Below, piece by piece: positions 57,373 through 64,000 of a stretch of 64,000 nucleotides of DNA. Under the pieces are notes generated by a model. The model ran no database searches. It saw nothing but the letters and a program-made list of their open reading frames with translations, and was not told the origin of the DNA. This stretch comes from Microterricola viridarii (GTDB lineage: Bacteria; Actinomycetota; Actinomycetes; Actinomycetales; Microbacteriaceae). How positions within the stretch are numbered: the stretch's first letter is position 1; every line of letters starts with the position of its first letter. The stretch is taken from NCBI RefSeq assembly GCF_001542775.1, contig NZ_CP014145.1:2418001-2482000 (forward strand). Direction: 5' to 3'. The position numbers were made by a program, and so were the translations under genes.

Positions 57373-58110
57373 CTACTCCTGATCCCGGTCGGAGCAACTC
57401 CGGGAGTAGGAGACCACGAGCGGGGCGAAGCCACGGCCGGCCCAGAACGGGGCGGATGCCGGGTTGTCGGCGATGTAGTGCAGCGCGACCCGGCTGAGGC
57501 CGGCCGCGCTCAGCCACTCCATCGCCCGGTCGGCAAGCGCTCCGCCGATGCCGCGGCCTCGCGCCGACGCCGTCACGCTCAGCACGGAAAGGTAGCCATG
57601 GCGCTCCGGCAGCCCGAGCGCCCGCTCCGCGGCCGATGCAGCGACATCCTGAACCACGACCATGCCGGCTGGGCCGCCCCGACCATCCGCGGCCTCCGCC
57701 ATGAACACGGCGGTGCCGGGATCGAGGAGCCAGCCGTCGACGATGCCGTCGAACAGGGCCGGCGGCTGGTGGAGTGAGGTGCCCGCCGTCGTGTTGGCCG
57801 CCTGGAACAGTGCCTCCTCCCTGGCCAGCGCCGACAGCGCGGCCCGGTCACCCGCGGTTGCCGGGCGGATGCCGGCCGCATCCCGCCGCCGGGCATCGAC
57901 CCTGCGGGCCGCCGCATCGGGCACGGCCACGTCACGCGCAGCGAAGATGGCCCCCGGCCGCAGTCCGTTGGCCATCAGCTCCGCCGCCGCCAGATCGTCG
58001 GATGCCGCGGCCTCCACGTTCAACCGCCCGATGCCCTCCGCCCGTGCCGCGGCGACGAGGGCCGCGAACGGCTGCCCGTCGGCGCCCGGCCGCCAGTCGC
58101 CGAGCGCCAC
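57373..58110 (-). CDS. GNAT family N-acetyltransferase, uncertain start
   Basis: The product has 245 residues from GTG 58110. The acetyl-CoA loop is 'VLSVTASARGRGIGGALADR', followed by 'VALHYIADNPASAPFWAGRG'. The N-terminal half may be a second, degenerate GNAT domain. The GTG has no ribosome-binding site, and the same frame stays open up to the stop codon of the GMC gene with protein-like sequence ('FARHTPEEQEWSYLSPSYAS') but no ATG, GTG or TTG. The true N-terminus may be damaged or use a rare start. Confidence 0.65.
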   Translation of the reverse strand: MALGDWRPGADGQPFAALVAAARAEGIGRLNVEAAASDDLAAAELMANGLRPGAIFAARDVAVPDAAARRVDARRRDAAGIRPATAGDRAALSALAREEALFQAANTTAGTSLHQPPALFDGIVDGWLLDPGTAVFMAEAADGRGGPAGMVVVQDVAASAAERALGLPERHGYLSVLSVTASARGRGIGGALADRAMEWLSAAGLSRVALHYIADNPASAPFWAGRGFAPLVVSYSRSCSDRDQE

Positions 58111-58236
58111 CGACGCGTAGCTCGGCGACAGGTAGCTCCACTCCTGCTCCTCCGGCGTGTGCCGCGCGAAGTGCGCCGTGATGCGCGCCCCGCCGCCCGC
58201 CGCCGCCCCGTCGAAGACCCGCGTCCCGCCGATGGC

Positions 58237-59841
58237 CTACTCCCCGGCGAGGATGAAGCGGGCGGCCTGCTCGCCGATGAGCACGGCGGGTGCGTTCGTG
58301 TTGCCCGTCGTGACCCGCGGCATGATCGACGCGTCGGCGACGCGGAGCCCGTCGACCCCGTGCACGCGGAGGCGCGGCGTCACGACGGCGCCGGCCTCGA
58401 CCGAGACGCCCATCGTGCACGTGCCGACCTGGTGGTGGTAGGTGACGGCGTGCGCGCGCACGTAGTCGCGCAGCGCGGCCTCCTCGTCGACATCCGCACC
58501 GCCGATCTCGGTGGCCGGGTAGACCTCGCTGGCCCCCCATTCTCCGGCGAGCGCCTGCTCGCGCCCGATCTGCCGACACTGCCGCACCGAGGCGACGAGC
58601 GAGCGCACGTCGTCCTCGTCTTCGAGCGCGGCGAGGTCGATCAGCAGCGGATCGTGCGGCGCCGGGCCGCTGAGGGTGACCGAGCCGCGGCTTTTCGGGG
58701 TGACGATCCCGGCCATCAGCGAGAAGCCGGAGTCTGGCCCCGTCATGCCGTCCTGGTACATCGGCACGCTGAAGTGGATGGGTTGGGTGTCCGGCAGTTC
58801 CAGCTCGGGCAGGCTCCTCCAGAACAGGTGCGACTGGGTCACCGAGACGCCGGGGCGGGGTGGGTCGATGGGCCGTTCCGTCGCGAAGATGACGGGGGCG
58901 AGCAGGTGGTCGTGCAGGTTCTTGCCGACTCCGGGCAGGTCGACGACCGAGCGGATGCCGTGCGCGCCGAGCTCGCTCGCCGGACCGATGCCGGAACGCA
59001 GCAGCACCCGTGGCGAGTCGAGGGCCCCGGCCGCCAGCACGACCTCGTCGGCGAGGAGCGTCTGCACCTCGCCGCCCTGCTCGAACTCGACACCGATCAC
59101 GCGCGGTGCGGCGCCGTCACGCGGGGCGTCGAAGAGGAGCCGGTGCACGTGGCATCCGGTGCTCACCGTGAGCAGCTCGGAGTCGGCGACGGGCTTGACG
59201 TAAGCCATGTAGCTGTTCAGCCGTTGCCCGTCTCGAATGGTCAGCTGCTGCTGCGACACCCCGTCGAGGCTCTGCCCGTTGTAGTCGGGGTTGTGTTCCA
59301 GCCCGCCCTGCACCGCCGCTTCGATGATCGCCGCCTGAATCGGCTCGAGCTCGAAGGTGTCGGTCACGTCGAGGGGGCCGTCGTGCCCGCGGAGCGCGGC
59401 GGCCTGCGCGTCGAGCGGCGCCCGCCCGGTGAAGCGCTCGATCTGCTTGTAGACCGGGAGCACGTCGCTCCAGGCCCAGCCGTCGTTGCCGAGAGCCGCC
59501 CAGTGGTCGAAGTCCGCCGGTGCGCAACGCACCCAGATCATGGCGTTCAACGAATGGGAGCCGCCGAGCACCTTGCCACGGGGCAGATGCAGGCGCCGAC
59601 CGGCGGCGTGCTCCTGCGGCACGGTGAAGTAGTCCCAGTCGTCCGGGCTGTGCCAGAGCTCGCCCATGCGGCTCGGGTCGTGGATGGCCGGGTTGCTGTC
59701 GTCACCGCCGGCCTCGAGCAGGTGCACACGCACACCGGCGTCGACCAGGCGCCGCGCGATGACGGAGCCGGCCGAGCCCGCCCCCACCACGATGACGCTC
59801 TGCGGTACCCCGCGCTGCCCTGTTGTGTCTGCGGCTGCCAT
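58237..59841 (-). CDS. GMC-family FAD oxidoreductase
   Basis: The product has 534 residues, choline dehydrogenase/alcohol oxidase type. 'VIVVGAGSAGSVIARRLVDA' binds FAD, 'RGKVLGGSHSLNAMIWVRCA' is GMC signature 1, 'GALDSPRVLLRSGIGPASEL' signature 2, and the catalytic His lies in 'YHHQVGTCTMG' with Asn in 'NTNAPAVLIGE'. ATG 59841 has a GGAGAGG site. It should oxidise an alcohol, producing an aldehyde for the divergent dehydrogenase at 60011. Confidence 0.93.
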   Translation of the reverse strand: MAAADTTGQRGVPQSVIVVGAGSAGSVIARRLVDAGVRVHLLEAGGDDSNPAIHDPSRMGELWHSPDDWDYFTVPQEHAAGRRLHLPRGKVLGGSHSLNAMIWVRCAPADFDHWAALGNDGWAWSDVLPVYKQIERFTGRAPLDAQAAALRGHDGPLDVTDTFELEPIQAAIIEAAVQGGLEHNPDYNGQSLDGVSQQQLTIRDGQRLNSYMAYVKPVADSELLTVSTGCHVHRLLFDAPRDGAAPRVIGVEFEQGGEVQTLLADEVVLAAGALDSPRVLLRSGIGPASELGAHGIRSVVDLPGVGKNLHDHLLAPVIFATERPIDPPRPGVSVTQSHLFWRSLPELELPDTQPIHFSVPMYQDGMTGPDSGFSLMAGIVTPKSRGSVTLSGPAPHDPLLIDLAALEDEDDVRSLVASVRQCRQIGREQALAGEWGASEVYPATEIGGADVDEEAALRDYVRAHAVTYHHQVGTCTMGVSVEAGAVVTPRLRVHGVDGLRVADASIMPRVTTGNTNAPAVLIGEQAARFILAGE

Positions 59842-59912
59842 GACGCCCTCTCCGTTGAAGTTTCTACGACCCTCCCACCTGGGGCGGCCGGAGCGGAATG
59901 ACGGGGCCGGCT

Positions 59913-59979
59913 CTCTTCGCGCATCGTCAACTCCTGTGCCGCATCGGTCAATGCCCTGTTGCCGCACCACACCTATCGT
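59913..59979 (+). promoter_or_regulatory. conserved promoter element, copy G (aldehyde dehydrogenase)
   Basis: 59913-59952 repeats the 40-nt element of 40627-40666 with 3 mismatches, including GTCAAC-TCC-TGT (59926-59937) and GGTCAAT. A -10-like TATCGT follows at 59974-59979, and the ALDH ATG lies 58 nt after the element. The divergent GMC gene starts 72 bp away. Confidence 0.6.
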
Positions 59980-60010
59980 GGGAACACACCGGACTCACAG
60001 TGGAGGACCC

Positions 60011-61423
60011 ATGCACAACTACGACACACTTCTCGCGGCGATCACGCCCCAGGGGGGCACGACTCGCGAGGTCCACGATCCCGCGACTGGCGCGCTGATC
60101 GGCACCGCCCCGGTGCAGGATGTCGCCGCCCTCGACGCGGTGATCGACCGCGCGGTCGCCGCGCAGCCGGGCTGGGCCGCGCTCGGCGACGAGGAGCGTC
60201 GCGGTTATCTGCACCGTGCGGCCGACGCGATCGAGGCCGCGGCTGAGCCGCTCGCCGAGTTGCTCTCTCGCGAGCAGGGCAAGCCGCTGAACGGTCCGAA
60301 CGCGCGCTTCGAGGTGTCGGCCTGCGCCATCTGGCTCCGCACCGCCGCTGACACCCCGATGCCGGTCGAGGTGCTCGTCGACGACGGCGAGAGCTACGCC
60401 GAGATGCACTACCGGCCGATCGGCGTCGTCGGCGCGATCACCCCGTGGAACTGGCCCATGATGATCGCCATCTGGCAGATTGCGCCGTCGCTGCGCATGG
60501 GCAACGCCGTCGTGGCGAAGCCGGCCGAGACCACGACCCTCTCCGGACTGGCCCTCGTCGCGGTGATGAACGAGGTGCTGCCTGCCGGCGTGCTGAACAT
60601 CGTCGCCGGCCCCGGCCGCACGGTCGGTGACGCGCTCACGAAGAGCCCGCTGGTCGGCAAGATCATGTTCACCGGCTCGACCGGCGTCGGTAAGCGCATC
60701 ATCGAGGCGAGCGCCAACAACATCACCCGTCTGACCCTCGAGCTCGGCGGCAACGATGCCGGCATCGTGCTGCCGGATGTGGACCCGGCGGCGATCGCCG
60801 CCGACCTGTTCTGGGGCGCGTTCATCAACACCGGCCAGACCTGCGCAGCGCTGAAGCGCCTGTACGTGCACGACTCGGTCTACGAGCAGGTGGTCGAGCA
60901 CCTCGTCGCCTTCGCCAAGGACGTACCGATGGGCGTCGGGCTCGACGAGCAGAACGTTTTGGGCCCGCTGCAGAACCGTGGCCAGTACGACATCGTGCAC
61001 CGCCTGGTGGAGTCGGCCAAGGCCTCGGGCGCGCGCGTCGTGCTCGGCGGCGACCCCGACCATGACGCCGTCGGCAACTTCTATCCGACGACGATCGTCG
61101 CCGACATCGACCCGCACAACGACCTCGTGGTCGAGGAGCAGTTCGGCCCGGCGCTGCCGGTGATCCGGTACACCGACCTCGACGAGGTGCTCGGGCTCGC
61201 CAACGAGCTCGAATTCGGCCTCGGCGCCTCCGTCTGGTCGTCCGACCGCGATGCGGCCCGCCAGATCGCGGCCCGCCTGCAGGCGGGCACCGTCTGGATC
61301 AACTCGCACGGCGGGCTGCACCCGATGGTGCCCTTCGGCGGCGCCAAGCAGTCCGGCTACGGCCGCGAGTTCGGCGTCGAGGGCCTGAAGGCCGTCGCGG
61401 AGCCGCAGGTCGTCAGCGGCTAG
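60011..61423 (+). CDS. NAD(P)-dependent aldehyde dehydrogenase
   Basis: The product has 470 residues: 'AITPWNWPMMIAIWQIAPSL', 'MFTGSTGVGKRI', Glu in 'TLELGGNDAGIVL' and the nucleophile Cys in 'INTGQTCAALKRLYV'. ATG 60011 has a GGAGG site 5 nt upstream. It likely oxidises the aldehyde made by the amine oxidase, GMC enzyme or alcohol dehydrogenases. It shares its promoter element with the MoaF-amidohydrolase operon. Confidence 0.94.
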   Translation: MHNYDTLLAAITPQGGTTREVHDPATGALIGTAPVQDVAALDAVIDRAVAAQPGWAALGDEERRGYLHRAADAIEAAAEPLAELLSREQGKPLNGPNARFEVSACAIWLRTAADTPMPVEVLVDDGESYAEMHYRPIGVVGAITPWNWPMMIAIWQIAPSLRMGNAVVAKPAETTTLSGLALVAVMNEVLPAGVLNIVAGPGRTVGDALTKSPLVGKIMFTGSTGVGKRIIEASANNITRLTLELGGNDAGIVLPDVDPAAIAADLFWGAFINTGQTCAALKRLYVHDSVYEQVVEHLVAFAKDVPMGVGLDEQNVLGPLQNRGQYDIVHRLVESAKASGARVVLGGDPDHDAVGNFYPTTIVADIDPHNDLVVEEQFGPALPVIRYTDLDEVLGLANELEFGLGASVWSSDRDAARQIAARLQAGTVWINSHGGLHPMVPFGGAKQSGYGREFGVEGLKAVAEPQVVSG

Positions 61424-61465
61424 GCCGCACCTGGACCGGGGCGCGCACTCGCACGCCCCACATGC

Positions 61466-61501
61466 TGAGGCGGGGCTGTCTGGATGGGGCAGTCCCGCCT
61501 C
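61466..61501 (+). terminator. terminator hairpin after the aldehyde dehydrogenase gene
   Basis: GAGGCGGGGCTG (from 61466) pairs with CAGTCCCGCCTC (to 61501) with one G-U type mismatch, 42 bp beyond the stop, followed by a T-rich tract. Confidence 0.55.
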
Positions 61502-61566
61502 GTTGTCTGTGCGCACTGTCTATGCCCGCTGGTTGTGCGCGCGGAGCATCACCGCCGGCATGACGA

Positions 61567-61610
61567 AGCCCCGGGGTGGGCACGTCGTTCGACGTGCCCA
61601 CCCCGGGGCT
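61567..61610 (-). terminator. terminator hairpin after the peptide ABC operon
   Basis: Perfect 21-bp arms (AGCCCCGGGGTGGGCACGTC plus G, 61567-61587, with 61590-61610) around TT, 4 bp beyond the stop of the minus-strand ATPase gene. Confidence 0.8.
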
Positions 61611-61614
61611 GTGA

Positions 61615-62450
<836 letters not shown>

Positions 62451-62454
<4 letters not shown>

Positions 62455-64000
62455 ACGCGCACCTCCTTCAGATCCGCCTCGGTCGAGGCATCCGTTTCGT
62501 CATGGTGGGCGTCAGCCCGTGCAGACCGTGCGTCGTGTGCCGCGTCCAGAGCGGAGCGGCTCTCTGCCCCGTCGAGCGACGCGGCGATGAGCGCGCGGGT
62601 GTATGCGCTCTCCGGCGCAGAGAAGATCTGGGCGGCAGACCCGATCTCCTCGATGGAGCCGTTGCGCATCACGACGACGCGGTCGCAGATGTCGGCGACG
62701 ACGCCGAAGTTGTGGGTGACGATGACGAGCGCCATCCGGTACTCCTGCTGCAGCTCGCGCAGCAGCTCGAGCACCTCGGCCTGCACCGTCACGTCGAGGG
62801 CCGTGGTCGGCTCGTCGGCGACCAGCACAGACGGCTTGCCGCCGATCGCGCCGGCGATGAGCACGCGCTGGGCCATGCCGCCGGAGAGCTCGTGGGGGTA
62901 GGAGCGCATCAGGCGGGCGGGGTCGGCGATCCCGACGCGCTCGAGCATCGCGAGCGCGCGTGCCTTCGCGTCGGCACGGCTCATGCCATGCACGCTGCGC
63001 AACGGCTCGGTGAGCTGGTGGCCGATCGTGAACGAGGGGTCCAGGTTCGTCATCGGCTCCTGTGGCACGTAGCCGATCTCGTGGCCGAGCCGGCGTGCGC
63101 GCTCCTTGCGGCCGAGCGATGTGACGTCCTGGCCGCCGATCCAGATCGAGTCCGCGGTGTACTGGCCGGCCTTGGGCAGCAGGTCGAGCATCGAGAACAC
63201 CGTCTGCGACTTGCCCGATCCTGACTCCCCGACGATGCCGAGCACCTCGCCGGGGGCGACGTCGAGGGTGATGCCGTGCACCACCTCGACGGGTCCGCGG
63301 GGGGTCTCGTAGCTGACGCGGAGGTTCTCGATCCGCACCACCGAGTCGACCGCCTCGTGCGAGATCGAGCCCGTGGCCGTGTTCATCGCCTCTGCCCCGT
63401 GCCGCGCCGAGCGCTGCGCGGCCAGCGCGCGGCGCTTCCGGCGGGAGATCGTCGGCGTCTTCACGCTGATGACGTCGGCGAGCGTGGATCCGAGCACCGC
63501 GAGCGCGGCGATCGAGATGCCGAGCGCGAGCGATGGCCAGAGCAGCAGCAGCGGGTCGGTGCGCATCACCCGGAAACCCTCGTTCATCATCGCGCCCCAG
63601 CCCGGCGTCGTTCCGCCGCCGATGCCGAGGAACTGCAGCCCGGCCTGCATGCCCATCGCCATGCCGGCGGTCAACGCCGACTGGATGATGAGCGGCGCGT
63701 AGACCTGCCGGATGACGTGGCGCCCCATGATGCGGGCGTCGGAGAGCCCGGACACCTTCGCCGCGTCGACGTACACCTCGTTGCGGATGGCGAGCACGGT
63801 GGAGCGGGTGAGGCGGAAGTAGCCCGGTGCCATGAACACACCGATGGTGACCATGAGCAGGTCGAAGTTGTTGCCGGTGTTCGCGCCGACGATGAGCAGG
63901 ATGACCATGCCGGGCACCGACTGCAGCGCGTCGCTGATCCAGGTGCCGGTGCGGTCGGTCGCGCCGCCGAAGTAGCCGGCCGCGAGCCCTGACGGCACAC
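62451..64000 (-). CDS. DppC-DppD fusion: ABC permease with C-terminal ATPase, 5'-truncated
   Basis: The frame is open to the right edge, so the start is missing; 516 codons are visible. The first ~180 residues are a DppC-type permease ('VYVDAAKVSGLSDARIMGRH', the EAA loop, and 'GMAMGMQAGLQFLGIGGGTT'). After a basic linker an ATPase follows with Walker A 'GESGSGKSQTVFSML', signature 'ELSGGMAQRVLIAGAI' and Walker B 'VLVADEPTTALDV'. The two functions are usually on separate genes; the fusion is common in some actinobacteria. Confidence 0.9.

Overview
The window is GC-rich DNA (except the rRNA operon) from a high-GC Gram-positive, most likely an actinobacterium of the Microbacteriaceae. This rests on codon use, frequent GTG starts, a putative F420-type oxidoreductase, a GTP-dependent PEP carboxykinase beside a RamB-like regulator, the actinobacterial character of the rRNA genes, and dispersed repeats whose reverse strand reads as a 'LVELVET' peptide. 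Family-level placement is inference from style, not from a phylogeny.

Left part (1-17.5 kb) is mostly housekeeping. It holds a Leloir galactose locus (galM-like epimerase and a DUF445 gene behind a DeoR repressor, divergent from galT-galK), pckG divergent from a RamB/ScfR-type regulator, a PadR regulator with its membrane-protein partner, a DUF385 oxidoreductase, an SDR, a TrmH/SpoU rRNA methyltransferase, a succinate-semialdehyde-type dehydrogenase, a small membrane protein and an MHS-family transporter with a TTG start.

The middle (17.5-23.7 kb) is a complete minus-strand rRNA operon: twin promoters, 16S, 23S, then two 5S genes with a terminator hairpin between them. No tRNA is visible in the 16S-23S spacer.

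The right part (24-61 kb) is a large accessory catabolic region. Block one is an AraC regulator, Zn-alcohol dehydrogenase, SDR, MoaF-like protein, SnoaL-like protein, a LIV-type ABC importer (including a permease-ATPase fusion), two further SDRs, an APC permease and a copper (TPQ) amine oxidase. Block two is a second MoaF-like protein with an amidohydrolase, a TetR regulator, a coupled pair of phosphotriesterase-like proteins (one apparently missing most metal ligands), an O-methyltransferase, an alpha/beta hydrolase, two unusual aldo-keto reductases, an SDR, a second amidohydrolase, a second Zn-ADH, two tandem HSL-type esterases, a Bcr/CflA exporter, a GMC oxidoreductase and an aldehyde dehydrogenase. 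Uptake, amine oxidation, ester/amide hydrolysis and alcohol/aldehyde oxidation are all represented, so the region looks like a pathway for an unidentified amine- and ester-containing substrate.

Two recurrent intergenic motifs tie the region together. CTTGTC-N6-GGAAC occurs in three intergenic regions of block one and is a candidate AraC operator. GTCAAC-N3-TGT occurs in the divergent promoters of block two, at the tetR gene itself, and inside a 40-nt element (37/40 identical) duplicated upstream of the second moaF-like operon and the aldehyde dehydrogenase. The right edge cuts into a dipeptide/oligopeptide-type ABC operon encoding a permease-ATPase fusion. A long near-perfect palindrome occurs twice, 28 kb apart, in intergenic DNA.
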